The position numbers and the translations under genes are program-made. Shown piece by piece: positions 18,085 through 27,384 of a stretch of 64,000 nt of DNA. This DNA comes from Streptosporangium sp. NBC_01495 (GTDB lineage: Bacteria > Actinomycetota > Actinomycetes > Streptosporangiales > Streptosporangiaceae), in the NCBI RefSeq assembly GCF_036250735.1, contig NZ_CP109431.1:294304-358303 (forward strand). The letters are read 5' to 3'. Each line of letters opens with the position of its first letter. Within the stretch, counting starts at the first letter, position 1. Below the pieces are notes generated by a model. The model made no database searches. It was not told where the DNA came from and saw only the letters and a program-made list of their open reading frames with translations.

Positions 18085-18801
18085 GTGCCCGACCACGACG
18101 ACTTCGACCTGAACGAGCTGGTCCGCCAGGTCACTGCTGGAATGGACGGGGTGACCGTGGTCGACTTCGCCGACCTCGGCACCCTCCCGCCCGAAGCGCG
18201 CAAGGCCGCGCACATCCTCGGGGCCGTGAACGTGGTCGCCGACTTCCTCGGCCAGATCACCGAGGCGTGCGGCATCTACCTGGCCCGCTGGATCTCCACC
18301 CAGCTCGCCGAGACCCAACCTGATGGGGACGGCGCCCTGGATCTGTCGCTGGAGACGGTCGCCGAGCAGATCGCCGCCGACGCCGACCCCGCCGGCTGGG
18401 AAGAGATTCACCCCCACGGGCGGCGCGACATCCTCACCACCTGTGCCCAGCGGCTGGCCACCGTTCAACGCCGGCACCTGCCCGATGAGCCGGAGACCGG
18501 GGAAGAGGTCGCCCAGATGATCGGCAATCCCTTCCCCATCGCCGGGAACCTGTGGATGCTCGCCAGCCGGGAGCTGAAGGAGGCCGGAGACGACTACGAG
18601 CAGGTGAGGATGCTGCCCGACAGCGTGGACCTACCGCCGCGCGAGAGTTCGCCGACCAACCAGCACGCCGCCAAGGTGGTCGCCGACTTCGACGCGGTCT
18701 CACTGCTCGCCAACGCGGCGATCCTGCTCATGGTCGCCCAGGTCATCGAGCTCAACGCGACGGGTGAGTGGACTGAGTTCCTGGAGGAGAACCTTCGCTG
18801 A
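18085..18801 (+). CDS. hypothetical helical protein
   Basis: A 238-residue acidic protein from a GTG with GGGAG six bases upstream. It reads MPDHDDFDLNELVRQVTAGM, then ARKAAHILGAVNVVADFLGQ and a C-terminal hydrophobic helix AVSLLANAAILLMVAQVIEL (residues about 205-224), which could be a membrane anchor or a buried helix. No family recognised. Confidence 0.65.
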   Translation: MPDHDDFDLNELVRQVTAGMDGVTVVDFADLGTLPPEARKAAHILGAVNVVADFLGQITEACGIYLARWISTQLAETQPDGDGALDLSLETVAEQIAADADPAGWEEIHPHGRRDILTTCAQRLATVQRRHLPDEPETGEEVAQMIGNPFPIAGNLWMLASRELKEAGDDYEQVRMLPDSVDLPPRESSPTNQHAAKVVADFDAVSLLANAAILLMVAQVIELNATGEWTEFLEENLR

Positions 18802-19316
18802 CCGACGGCATCGCCCGGACACGGTGCGCTTTGGGGCAGGTCCACCCGAGAAGCGATGGCCCTGATTGCCGAGGCGGCCGGACTCCGACATCACGATCAA
18901 GGTCAGCGAAGGGGGCAACGGCGCACCGCCTCCCCGTTCACGCCGGGCACGTCGCTCACGGCGTCTGCTCCATCGCGCACCGGGGAGAGCGGTACCTGAC
19001 CCGCGCTGCGCCGCCCCACCTCGCCGGTGGCCTACCTGATCGGCTCCCCCACCCCGCGGCGAGGATGTCGTCGTGCCCGCATCACGGCCTCCCCCTCGGC
19101 GCGGTGTTCCCCCGCCGGAAAACCTGCTGCTTGACCTCGGAAGATCTACAGGCAGATCGTGATCCCCTCTATGATGAGGGCGGTGGCCAGCGTGATAAGT
19201 CGGCTTTCAGTAGATGCGACGCACCTGGCCATCTCCGCTGAGGCAGCGCTCTCTACCATCTGGCGGGCAGGTCGATCTCCGCGCCGGGCGGTGCGAGGCT
19301 GCCGCGACGTTCTCAC

Positions 19317-19496
19317 TGTTCATGACAGCACGCGAGCTGGATGGCGACCTGCCGCAACTGCCCGGTCAGTTTCTGCTCGCGGCACACGGCGTCGAAGAAG
19401 CCGCCCTCCTGTGGCGCGGTGTCGACCAGAATGCTGTTGCGATCGGCGAGCTCCTCGGCGCCGGCGGCATCGCCTCGGTCGGCCAGGCTTGACGCG
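19317..19496 (-). pseudogene. possible gene remnant in an otherwise empty gap
   Basis: The gap 18802-19546 holds no intact gene. On the minus strand 19317-19496 reads ADRGDAAGAEELADRNSILV and FFDAVCREQKLTGQLRQVAI before a TGA, with coding-like composition but no start codon. Family unknown. Confidence 0.25.
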
Positions 19497-19498
19497 CG

Positions 19499-19530
19499 AG
19501 GGGCCGCCCGCGCAAGCGCGAACGGCCCCT
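19499..19530 (-). terminator. terminator of the gene at 19547-21283
   Basis: AGGGGCCG pairs with CGGCCCCT, with an inner GCGC/GCGC stem and a two-base tip, 17 bp past the stop of the minus-strand gene. Confidence 0.7.
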
Positions 19531-19546
19531 GATCCTCGCCAGCGGT

Positions 19547-21283
19547 TCAGGTGGGGGGAAAGTCCATAATCCAGGAGTCGTCGTTCCAGGGGTCGTCATG
19601 GGTCTCGAACTGGAGCACTTCCTGAGGGATGGCGATCAGAGGGCGGGGGGCAACGTCGTCGGCCAGGTCCTGCCAGGTGCGGCCCTTGACGTCGTCCGGC
19701 CCGTACCAGAGCCGACGGCCGTCGTGGCCTTCCCGGCGGGTATAGACGATGTCACCGTCGCGGACCTGCGTGACCTCCCCGTCGGGCCCGGCCTCGCCGG
19801 GAAGGTAGTGGATGGCGGGGGTCGCCGTGGTGCGCAGGTCGGCCAGGCTGAACGCGCCCCGGGCGACATCGCGCCGCAGATCGGCCAGGTAGTCGGCGGC
19901 CCTGGTCATGTCACCGGCGCTGACAGCCGCCGAGAACTGCTCCAGCGAATGCCCCACCAGCCCCAGCGAGTGGCGCACCTCGCGGACAGAGACGGGCAGG
20001 TCTGCGTCATCGGCGATGTAGCCGAACGGCTCGACCGCGTAGTAAAAGGGGGCGTCGCCAGGGGCGCCGCCGGTGATGGGCGGCTGGGCCCGGTCGGCGT
20101 CGATCAGGGCGCGGGCGTGGACGGTGCCGCACGCGGTCCAGGTCGGGCCGCTGTAGCGGGGCACGACCGACAGGCCGGGAACGTGGCCTTCGGCGGTGCG
20201 GTCGGGGTCGCCCGCATCAGCCGTCACCAGCAGGGTGTTATCGACCTGCCAGCGCTTCACGATTCGCCGTGACGACTTGCCGCAGCCGGGCACCGCGCAA
20301 TGCTTCTGGGCGCGTCGCGCGGCCAGGGCCTGCTGCCTGGCCGTCTCCTCCTCCTGCCGCAGCTTCCACTCGCTCGGCTTGTCGTCGTACTCGTCGTCGC
20401 CGGTGACGGCTGATGCGGGCGACCGCGAAGGAGCCCACGTCTGCGCCAGAATCTGCGCTGACATGGCGACCCAGGCCTGGGCGACCCGCGCCGGGGCATC
20501 GTCCCGTTTGGCCACCCCATCGATGATCTTCTGGACGGCGCTGTGGGACAGGCCGGCCGCCGCGCCGAGAGCGCGGTGGGTATCGACCTCCTCGCGCCAG
20601 CCGCGGATCCGGCGGATCAGCTCGTCGCGCTCATGGCGGCCATCCTCGGACATGGCCGCGACGACCGCCAGCCGCTCCCGGACCTGACGGCGGGCCAGCG
20701 CCCGGGCCCGTTGCATCCGTTCGGTCAGGCCGCGCACGTACACCACCCCGCCCGGCGTCGACGGCGTGATGTGAGCCGACAACCGGACGACGGCCTCGGC
20801 CAGAGCGGCGTCGGTGGTGTCGGCACCCACCAACTCGGCGATCGCCTCCTGGGGCACCAGCTGGGGCACCATCGCGGGATCGATGGCCTCCACCAACGGC
20901 ATGTCCTGGACCGCGTGGGCCAGATGAGCCGCCAGCTCATCGGCGGCGGCGCGGGCGCCGGACGTCAGCTTCGGGGCGGCGGCCCTGCGCTTATCCGATG
21001 ACGCGATCCCGGCCGCGATCCGCACCGCGTAGGGCCGCAGACCGGCCAGCAGCTCCCACAGCGCCTCACCGGCCACCAGCGGCGGGATGCTCCACTGCAA
21101 TCGCCGCTGGTGGTACTCCCGCGACACACTCCGGTGGGAGACGTCCTGCTGGAAGGACAGCACCGCATTTCCCTCGACCGGTACATGCAGTTCCACCACC
21201 GCCCGACCGCCGGTGGCCTCAAACAGCCAGGTCGGGCTCACGGACGCGGTGGGCACCAGCACCACCACATGCTCTACGGTCAT
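19547..21283 (-). CDS. large hypothetical protein with HTH and zinc-finger-like patch
   Basis: The ATG at 21283 gives 578 residues, MTVEHVVVLVPTASVSPTWL. The frame is open 196 codons further but that part is Arg/Ser-rich and lies across the operators. The N-terminus looks beta-rich; residues about 200-235 are a coiled helix (RMQRARALARRQVRERLAVV). GAAAGLSHSAVQKIIDGVAK (about 260-280) is a helix-turn-helix. CAVPGCGKSS is a short Cys pair. The C-terminus has VEQFSAA-type helices and an acidic tail ending WIMDFPPT. Domain order suggests a DNA-binding regulator. No family named. Confidence 0.65.
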   Translation of the reverse strand: MTVEHVVVLVPTASVSPTWLFEATGGRAVVELHVPVEGNAVLSFQQDVSHRSVSREYHQRRLQWSIPPLVAGEALWELLAGLRPYAVRIAAGIASSDKRRAAAPKLTSGARAAADELAAHLAHAVQDMPLVEAIDPAMVPQLVPQEAIAELVGADTTDAALAEAVVRLSAHITPSTPGGVVYVRGLTERMQRARALARRQVRERLAVVAAMSEDGRHERDELIRRIRGWREEVDTHRALGAAAGLSHSAVQKIIDGVAKRDDAPARVAQAWVAMSAQILAQTWAPSRSPASAVTGDDEYDDKPSEWKLRQEEETARQQALAARRAQKHCAVPGCGKSSRRIVKRWQVDNTLLVTADAGDPDRTAEGHVPGLSVVPRYSGPTWTACGTVHARALIDADRAQPPITGGAPGDAPFYYAVEPFGYIADDADLPVSVREVRHSLGLVGHSLEQFSAAVSAGDMTRAADYLADLRRDVARGAFSLADLRTTATPAIHYLPGEAGPDGEVTQVRDGDIVYTRREGHDGRRLWYGPDDVKGRTWQDLADDVAPRPLIAIPQEVLQFETHDDPWNDDSWIMDFPPT

Positions 21284-21330
21284 GGCTACAAAGTAGCCAT
21301 GGAATCTGGATCTGGCTACAAAGTAGCCAG
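21282..21330. promoter_or_regulatory. double palindromic operator overlapping the start codon
   Basis: TGGCTAC AAA GTAGCCA occurs at 21283-21299 and 21313-21329, exactly 30 bp apart; flanking bases extend each to an 8+3+8 palindrome. The first copy covers the ATG of the minus-strand gene, so binding would block both transcription and initiation. Confidence 0.75.
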
Positions 21331-21737
21331 ATTGGCTATCGAGATTCTGCGGGGCGCTCGGATGGGAGGGGCTACGCGGATCCTTCGGCGACCGAAAGCC
21401 ACGCAATCTCGGCTTACGGGACAGGGGGCGAGGGGCCGGGGCGGTGCTCTGGCCAGAAGGCGCCAGCCGGGGCACATGCTGAGCGTGGGCGACCTGCCCG
21501 CCGAGGAGGTCCAGCAGCGCGATGACGGCCTCACGCGGGTCAATGACCGCGCCAGTGAAAACGTCGACGTGGGCGCCCGCACTCGGGCCACAGCGCTCTG
21601 TCGTGAAGGGAGCCGACGATAGGACCGAACACCGCCGCCCTCGCTCGCACGGCTTTCGATGCCGGGCCGGGCACCCCGTGGTTGAGTCTTGAACGTGACC
21701 GGTCCTGTGGCGCGCCGGGAACCACAACGCTGAGGCT
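21331..21737. other. gap between divergent genes, no gene seen
   Basis: The stretch between the divergent genes at 21283 and 21788. Open frames here are Arg- and Ser-rich and unsupported. It holds the operators of both neighbours at its ends and nothing else I recognise. Confidence 0.5.
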
Positions 21738-21786
21738 TGTACAGATTTTCTGCACGAACCCTTTCGTCGTACAGATAATCTGTACG
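21738..21786. promoter_or_regulatory. double palindromic operator of the 21788 gene
   Basis: CGTACAGAT A ATCTGTACG at 21768-21786 is a perfect 9+1+9 palindrome. TGTACAGAT T TTCTGCACG at 21738-21756 is a degenerate copy, 30 bp away. The GTG start is one base after the second copy. Confidence 0.75.
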
Positions 21787-21787
21787 A

Positions 21788-23302
21788 GTGATTGCCGTTG
21801 GCCCGTGGGGCTCCCAGGAAATCGCCGACTACTGCGGCGTGCAACGCGCCAGCATCGACCGTCGGCGCCAACGTCGCGAAGAGTCACAGCACCCATTTCC
21901 CGCACCCGCCGGGCGCCTGTCAGGAAACCCTTGGTGGGAGCCGCACGTGATCATCGCCTGGGCGCATAAGGCAGGGATGCGCACCATCACCGGTCAGCTC
22001 TGGCGCTTCACCTCCTGGAGCCGGGACTGGGCCGGTGAAAGCGGGGTCGCTCAAGCGGTCTCTCGCCGCGCCGCTCACCGAGACGTCGTCGACCACTATC
22101 GGCTCATGCCCGAGCCCGTCATCGACCGTGAAATCCACGTGCGGGTCTGGGATGCCGCCTGGGCCTACCCGCTGCTGGCTCAAGGCACCAATGTGGAGGC
22201 GTGGCGGCCGTCGTACGGAGTTGCCGGCTGGGCCTCGTGCACGGTTTCCACCGCGGTCCGGGAAGGTGACGACGTCGTGCACGTCACCGAAGAAGACGGC
22301 ACGGTCAGTGGCGTTGACTGGTACAGCCTGAGGACCCCCGGCGCGAAGCGCACCTATGCGGGAGAGCCCGTCGAAGACGTCGAAACGCGTGGCGGCTCGC
22401 GGCGGCCACGCACGAACGAGGCCTTGCAGGTGCTGATCGACAACCCCACCGGCGTGGACATCGAAGATCTCCCCTGCGATGTGCGCGAGGACGGGCTCAG
22501 CAACGTCTACTCCGTCGTGATCCCTGAGTTGAAGAAGGACGGCTGGGTCGTCGCCGTCGATGAGGAATCACACCGGGTGCGGCTGCTGGGCCGCTCCCCT
22601 CTTCCCCGCGGTGTCCTCTTGGGCCGGCCGCATTCCTCCCAGCTCGATCTTCCCCCGACCGATCGGCTCATCGGATGGCTCACCGCCGCCGGTGCGGGCG
22701 GCAGTAGCCGTGGCAACATCGCGTGGTGGGATCGCGACGACATCTACTACGTCGACGGCTTGGAGGCGGCGCTGGCGGATGCGCGAGCACGCGGTTACGG
22801 CATCGAGAGCTGGCCCACTCGCGAGCAGCACGTTTATCGCATCATCGCCACTCCCGATCAGCCGATGGAGGCGCTTCCGCTGCCGGGGACCGTGGCGGAA
22901 ACCGTGCCGGTCCGCTTCGCGCTCGTCACCCGCGACCCGCAGCGGTTCGTCGACTACGCGCCGCAGTTGTGGGAGGCGGTGGCCGAAACCGAGCGGCTGA
23001 CCCTGACCGTGCAGGGGGCGCGGCCTTCGGTGGCCTGGTGGGGGCGGTGGCCGCCCCCCACCGCAGATCGGCCCCACGCTGTCGAAAGTCACCGGTCCGC
23101 ACCCACCTCCGATTGGGAACTGACGGCCGAGGACGAGCTCGGCAGGTTGCGCGCGTACATGGAGAACGCTCGCGAGGTTGCCCAGCGAGGCGGCAACACC
23201 GCTCTGGAGCAGGCAACTGGCCGCGTCCTGGATCTTGCCGTTCCAGGGGCCCTGTCCATCCGGATCGTGGGTGAAGACGGGCCAGCACAACGCCTCGAAT
23301 AG
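21788..23302 (+). CDS. hypothetical protein with N-terminal excisionase/MerR-like HTH
   Basis: A 504-residue protein from a GTG adjoining the operator; no ribosome site, so probably leaderless. Residues 7-60 (GSQEIADYCGVQRASIDRRR, then PWWEPHVIIAWA) resemble the winged HTH of excisionases and AlpA-like proteins. The rest is alpha/beta with Trp-rich motifs (VSGVDWYSLRTPGAKRTYAG; NIAWWDRDDIYYVDG) and a C-terminal helix. Its own operator suggests it regulates itself. No known family for the large part. Confidence 0.65.
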   Translation: MIAVGPWGSQEIADYCGVQRASIDRRRQRREESQHPFPAPAGRLSGNPWWEPHVIIAWAHKAGMRTITGQLWRFTSWSRDWAGESGVAQAVSRRAAHRDVVDHYRLMPEPVIDREIHVRVWDAAWAYPLLAQGTNVEAWRPSYGVAGWASCTVSTAVREGDDVVHVTEEDGTVSGVDWYSLRTPGAKRTYAGEPVEDVETRGGSRRPRTNEALQVLIDNPTGVDIEDLPCDVREDGLSNVYSVVIPELKKDGWVVAVDEESHRVRLLGRSPLPRGVLLGRPHSSQLDLPPTDRLIGWLTAAGAGGSSRGNIAWWDRDDIYYVDGLEAALADARARGYGIESWPTREQHVYRIIATPDQPMEALPLPGTVAETVPVRFALVTRDPQRFVDYAPQLWEAVAETERLTLTVQGARPSVAWWGRWPPPTADRPHAVESHRSAPTSDWELTAEDELGRLRAYMENAREVAQRGGNTALEQATGRVLDLAVPGALSIRIVGEDGPAQRLE

Positions 23303-23643
23303 CCAGGGACGATCACCTTGGCACGGGCTAGGTGCCGGTGTGCGGTCGAAGCGCTGTAAGGCCGCTGCAGAACCCGGGCCCGTGGCCGCCCACCGGCCCG
23401 GATCGAGGCGGCCCGTACCGCCTGGGCGGCCACGACCGGCGTCGGCGCCGCGCTGACCGAGTTCGAGCGCTCACCGGCAGCGGATGCAGCCTCCCCCGGG
23501 CAGTGCGTATCGTCTCAGAGCATGGCCGTCACGGGCCGGCTCAAAGACGGGCGGCCAAGGCGGCCTCACCACACCCGCACCGCGAAATGGTGGCGACGAG
23601 GAGCGGTTCGCGCCTGTGCGAGGTGGGCGTGGATCGCCCTGTT

Positions 23644-24375
23644 TCACAGGCCGATGAACAACTGGGGCAGGGCGCCGAGGCTGCGATGGAGCTCGCGGTG
23701 GCGTTGTCGGCGTTGATGCTCCGCTGCGACGGCCGCGTGGTAGTCGTCGTTCGCCTGCTCATAGCTGAGGTCCCAGGAGTCGATCTCGGCCTTGAGCGCA
23801 TCAATCGCCTGGCTGAGGTCGGGGCGGACCATTTCCACCGTGCCCGGTATGGGCCAGCTCGGTCGCTCTGTGTCGTGCTTGGCCTGGGCAACGCGCAGAG
23901 CGTTGTCGGAGGCAGTGGCTCGCACGCGCAGGTGCTCATGGGTGAAGACGACATCGCTGCGGTAGAAGTGTCCCAAGCTGGCCGGCTCTGTGTTCAGCGG
24001 TACTTCGGCCAGGCGGTCGCTGATCCATTCGTAGGTCTGGAAGGTGAGGAGCCGGTCTGCTTGCTGACAGGCGAACGGCTCATCTCGCCGATCGGGCATG
24101 TCGAAGGCGGGCTGAACGTTCAGGCGGTAGCGCAGCAGCTCATCGTTCGCACTGACCCACACTAGGTGCCGGTGGAGTGTCGGGGAGGACTCGCACTTGT
24201 CGGGGTGATAGTTGATGAATCCCCATGCAGTCCCGTTCAACGCACCGTCGTGGGAGATCAACGCTTCCTCGCACAGCTGCTTGAACAGCGACAGCGAGAT
24301 CTGCCTGGATCCGATCTTCATGACGCGGACGTTGACGGTCATGGCGGTGATGGACGGTTGCTGTGGGAAGGTCAT
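23644..24375 (-). CDS. hypothetical protein
   Basis: The ATG at 24375 gives 243 residues, MTFPQQPSITAMTVNVRVMK. The open frame continues upstream into an IS21 remnant and is not real there. It contains SRQISLSLFKQLCEEALISH, GTAWGFINYHPDKC and HRHLVWVSANDELLRYR, an alpha/beta pattern, and ends in a long helix (YEQANDDYHAAVAAEHQRRQ). No family recognised. A 16-bp dyad, GGACCG-GTTA-CGGTCC, at 24419-24434 may be its operator. The gap 23303-23643 before it shows nothing. Confidence 0.65.
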   Translation of the reverse strand: MTFPQQPSITAMTVNVRVMKIGSRQISLSLFKQLCEEALISHDGALNGTAWGFINYHPDKCESSPTLHRHLVWVSANDELLRYRLNVQPAFDMPDRRDEPFACQQADRLLTFQTYEWISDRLAEVPLNTEPASLGHFYRSDVVFTHEHLRVRATASDNALRVAQAKHDTERPSWPIPGTVEMVRPDLSQAIDALKAEIDSWDLSYEQANDDYHAAVAAEHQRRQRHRELHRSLGALPQLFIGL

Positions 24376-24552
24376 CGCGTGATGGTCTTTCGGCTCTCGG
24401 TCAAGGGACGATCTTGCAGGACCGGTTACGGTCCGCCCGGTGCTTCTCCCCCCCTCAGGAGGCGGAGGATTCATGAGGCTATGTGAGGTGCCCCAGGCCG
24501 CGGACGTGTAGGGCGACACCGCTGGTGGCCGGTTCCCTGCTGGGCACTGAGT

Positions 24553-24804
24553 ATGGGGACTATGGAACTGGACCGTCACGGCGCCAAGTTGCGCTTCCAG
24601 GTTCTGACTGAACGCGAGGAAAAGAACAGTCTGGCCATCGCTTCCAACGACAGCTTCGGCGGGCTGGACCAAGACCTTCACCGACCCCCGCCTCTGCGCC
24701 GCCATCGTCGACCGCCTCACCTTCGGCGGCAACATCATCGAAACCGGCACCGACTCCTATCGCCTCGCTCAGACCCACGCACGAGTCCGCCACAACGCGA
24801 GCTG
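24553..24804 (+). pseudogene. IS21-family istB remnant, 3' end only
   Basis: MELDRHGAKLRFQVLTEREE matches the istB at 58654 almost word for word (MELDRHGAELLFQVLTEREE). One base lost near 24655-24662 shifts the frame, after which the other frame reads KTFTDPRLCAAIVDRLTFGG and ends at TGA 24802-24804. This is the C-terminal third of istB, left by another IS21-family element. No terminal repeat is visible around it. Confidence 0.8.
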
Positions 24805-24940
24805 AACCACCTTTTCCGTCTCGTCTCGCCCCACCTACTGATCAAGATATCGGCAGGTCGACCCGGCGTCCAAGCCCGAATCCTTCCGGGAAACGCGGAG
24901 GGCTGGATGTTTCACCCTGTGACAACAGGCGGTGTTTCGA

Positions 24941-25882
24941 TCAGCTCCAGTAATCCCGTATCGGGAGCCTGACCCATGAGTCGGGTGGGCCGGTGATGGC
25001 CCGGGCGTCGGTCAGCCGCAGACCCGCGCGTGCGCAGTAGTACGCCACGGCGTGACGCTTATAGAGGTAGAGGGCGAGAACGGTCTCCGCCGAGTACTCG
25101 GCGGTCGGATCGCCACGAAGATCCCACTCCTCGATGACGCCGTCGCGGGTGACGCTCCCCTGGTTCCCGCTCGCCGCATTGGCGTACATGGCGTAGCAGA
25201 CGGTGCCTTTGGACAGGCGTTTGGCGACTCCGGGGGTGTGCGGCATGTAGCCCCACGGCTGGCTGACGACGCATCCGCCGGGCACGTCGGTCACGCCGAC
25301 GGTATGCAGGCTCTCCTCGTCATCGTCGGCCCTGCGCAACCATTCCACCGGGGTGGCCTGCAGACGCCGCACCGCCTCGGCCGCGTCGATACCGGACACA
25401 CATGCCAGGCCCAGGCCCATGTGAGGGGAGAATCTGCCCACGGCCGCCATCAGACGCCGGGCTTCCGCCACGGCGGCGGCCTCGACGGCGGACAGGCCCA
25501 CGTCAGCGGGGCGAGACGTGAACAGGTCGGGAGTGGGAGTGACTAGGCTTAGCCGCCCGGGGGACCAGCCGGCCATCATCGGCCTCCACGGGTCCGCTCC
25601 CGCCGCGGCCAGGGCACGGGCGTTGTCGGGGCGGTTGGCAAAGACGGCGTCCCACAGCGCGGTGCACCCCCGGTGCTCCACGTCGACATCGCGGACACGT
25701 CTGGCGAGTTCCGCGATCACCTCGGGTGAGCCGTACTGGGCCGCGGCATGTAACGGTCGCTCGTGATAGTGCACGACGGCGTCAGGGTCGGCACCAGCGT
25801 CGAGCCGGGCTCGGATCAGCGCGAGGTCCGTCCAGTCCTTCCAGCCGACACCGAACCATCCGGCTTCTTCAGTGGCAACCAC
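24941..25882 (-). CDS. ankyrin-repeat protein
   Basis: A GTG with GGAG six bases upstream gives 313 residues. After WFGVGWKDWTDLALIRARLD come ankyrin repeats: AGADPDAVVHYHERPLHAAA, QYGSPEVIAELARRVRDVDV and CTALWDAVFANRPDNARALA, then AGADPWRPMMAGWSPGRLSL. The C-terminal half (SGIDAAEAVRRLQATPVEWL and later AMYANAASGNQG) is a domain often attached to such repeats in actinomycetes, role unknown. Ankyrin repeats bind proteins; no secretion signal, so it acts in the cytoplasm. Confidence 0.75.
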   Translation of the reverse strand: MVATEEAGWFGVGWKDWTDLALIRARLDAGADPDAVVHYHERPLHAAAQYGSPEVIAELARRVRDVDVEHRGCTALWDAVFANRPDNARALAAAGADPWRPMMAGWSPGRLSLVTPTPDLFTSRPADVGLSAVEAAAVAEARRLMAAVGRFSPHMGLGLACVSGIDAAEAVRRLQATPVEWLRRADDDEESLHTVGVTDVPGGCVVSQPWGYMPHTPGVAKRLSKGTVCYAMYANAASGNQGSVTRDGVIEEWDLRGDPTAEYSAETVLALYLYKRHAVAYYCARAGLRLTDARAITGPPDSWVRLPIRDYWS

Positions 25883-26148
25883 GAGACTCCTCGATATAAG
25901 ACATAAGGGACACGCGCGACCGAGCATGGTGTACCCGACCGACATTTTCAGGATCGGCACCGCGAGGGTCCTCGGTGGTGCGCTCTCCAATTTGGAGAAG
26001 CCTCGCTACATCACCCGAGGCGGACCCGCACGCCGACAGTCGCGCTACAGGACAGGCGGCGGAGGTGGGTTCTGGGCGCATTAGCAGATCGCCAAGGCCA
26101 AGCCGGTCGACGCGTTCGCCCGGCTCGGCCCACCACGACACCCCCGGG

Positions 26149-26167
26149 CGTCAACGGGTCGTTGACG
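26149..26167. promoter_or_regulatory. palindrome overlapping the 3' end of a gene
   Basis: CGTCAAC GGGTC GTTGACG covers the stop codon of the gene at 26151-27005. The same half-sites with the same 5-base spacer occur before its start (27024-27042). Confidence 0.65.
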
Positions 26168-27005
26168 TGATGCGTCCGGTGAGGCGGCTCGCGCGCTGGG
26201 CGGCGCCCTGCCTGGTTAGATGCAGGGCGGCGCCGACCGTTGACCAGGACGCGTCGTCGGCGCGGACAGCGGTGATCAGGTCGAGTTCCCGGCCATCGAG
26301 GGCGGCGAGTTCTGCCTCCAGGTCGGCGCGCACGACCGGTGTGAGGGTCAGCGCGGCCACCCGGGCCGCCGGGGTGGCCTCAGGGTCGGCGGCCACCGCC
26401 GCAAGGGCCTCTCGGGCGGGCATCGGCTGCAGGTGCCGCTGCCAGACGGCCCGGTGAGCGCCTTCGGCGTAGCGGGTGCTCAGGTACTCGATCGCCCATA
26501 ACGGATCGCCCGGCCGCGTCTGCTGCAGGTCATCGGCCAGCAGGGCGGCGAGCCCGTCTCCAGAGCGCAGCAGTCGCTCGGCCAGGATCTGCGGGTTGGT
26601 GTAGTGGCCCTCGGTGGCCAGCAGTCGCTGGGCGAGGGCGGCTTCGCGGTCATCGAGCGGCCGCTCAGGGTGGTCGGTGTCGTGGGCGGCTTCCTCGATG
26701 GCCCAGCTGAGGGTGGCGACGGAGGGGTAGGGGTCCTCGGCCCGGGTGGTCCGCAGGTAGCGCACCGCCTGCACGGCCAGGGCGTTGTCCTGCACGACCC
26801 GGCGCACGACGAAGAGGGCTATGTCCAGGCCGGCCTTCGTGGTGAGTTTCGCCAGGTGGGCCTGCATGCTGGCCTGGGTGGGGCCGTTGGAGTAGTGCAG
26901 GTCCCAGTGGCGGCCACGCTCGTCATAGGCTGCGTCAACGACCACGCCGGTGATCGTCTCCAGCTCTGCGGCGAGGCGGTGAATCTGCGTCGAGCGGCTG
27001 GCCAC
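26151..27005 (-). CDS. hypothetical protein with C-terminal HTH, bracketed by its operator
   Basis: A 284-residue helical protein. The C-terminus DASWSTVGAALHLTRQGAAQ (about 255-274) is a helix-turn-helix of the type used in TetR/winged regulators. The central part (AEDPYPSVATLSWAIEEAAH and DDREAALAQRLLATEGH) is all-helical with a Phe/Trp-rich core. Palindromes with identical half-sites lie at both ends of the gene, so autoregulation is likely. No family named. Confidence 0.7.
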   Translation of the reverse strand: MASRSTQIHRLAAELETITGVVVDAAYDERGRHWDLHYSNGPTQASMQAHLAKLTTKAGLDIALFVVRRVVQDNALAVQAVRYLRTTRAEDPYPSVATLSWAIEEAAHDTDHPERPLDDREAALAQRLLATEGHYTNPQILAERLLRSGDGLAALLADDLQQTRPGDPLWAIEYLSTRYAEGAHRAVWQRHLQPMPAREALAAVAADPEATPAARVAALTLTPVVRADLEAELAALDGRELDLITAVRADDASWSTVGAALHLTRQGAAQRASRLTGRITSTTR

Positions 27006-27019
27006 CGACTCCTCCTCTT

Positions 27020-27046
27020 AGCGCGTCAACGCGGTGTTGACGCGCT
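27020..27046. promoter_or_regulatory. palindromic operator
   Basis: AGCGCGTCAAC, five bases, GTTGACGCGCT: 11-bp arms, 15 bp upstream of the start at 27005. The core CGTCAAC-N5-GTTGACG matches the downstream copy at 26149. Confidence 0.7.
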
Positions 27047-27049
27047 TCA

Positions 27050-27283
27050 TCATGCCAGGTCCGGGGCCTTGCGCAGAAGAGTACGGGTGGCGTTATCCCG
27101 GCCACGCGAGGTGAGCGTCCCCCGCCCTGTGGCCGCTTCTTCAAGCCCGTGCCCCTCGCTACCGACTGGGCACGTCCAGTCCTTACGACGCCATACATAC
27201 CGGGCACCCTCGCACTTCATGGCGATGACCTGGCCGGAGTGCGAAGAGACTAGCGGCACAGTCCGGTTTTGGTCGACGCCCAT
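27050..27283 (-). CDS. small hypothetical basic protein
   Basis: 77 residues, MGVDQNRTVPLVSSHSGQVI, then CEGARYVWRRKDWTCPVGSE. CTGGAG lies eight bases upstream of the ATG. The aromatic and Cys pattern could be a small DNA- or RNA-binding fold. It is short and unsupported by homology. It reads toward the operator of the 27005 gene. Confidence 0.4.
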   Translation of the reverse strand: MGVDQNRTVPLVSSHSGQVIAMKCEGARYVWRRKDWTCPVGSEGHGLEEAATGRGTLTSRGRDNATRTLLRKAPDLA

Positions 27284-27338
27284 CTGGCGACTCCAGAACC
27301 CATCCGTGCGGTCAGGCTGCTCACGGCCGGGCCACGAA

Positions 27339-27355
27339 CGAGAAACCCATTCTCG
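27339..27355. promoter_or_regulatory. palindrome before the 27385 gene
   Basis: CGAGAA ACCCA TTCTCG, a 6+5+6 inverted repeat 30 bp upstream of the ATG at 27385. Confidence 0.45.
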
Positions 27356-27384
27356 ATCCGGCTCAGGTTCCGTAAGGTCTGATT

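Noticed and set aside
19547..21871. A 774-codon form of the 578-residue protein
   Set aside because: The extra 196 codons cross the operators and are Arg/Ser-rich.
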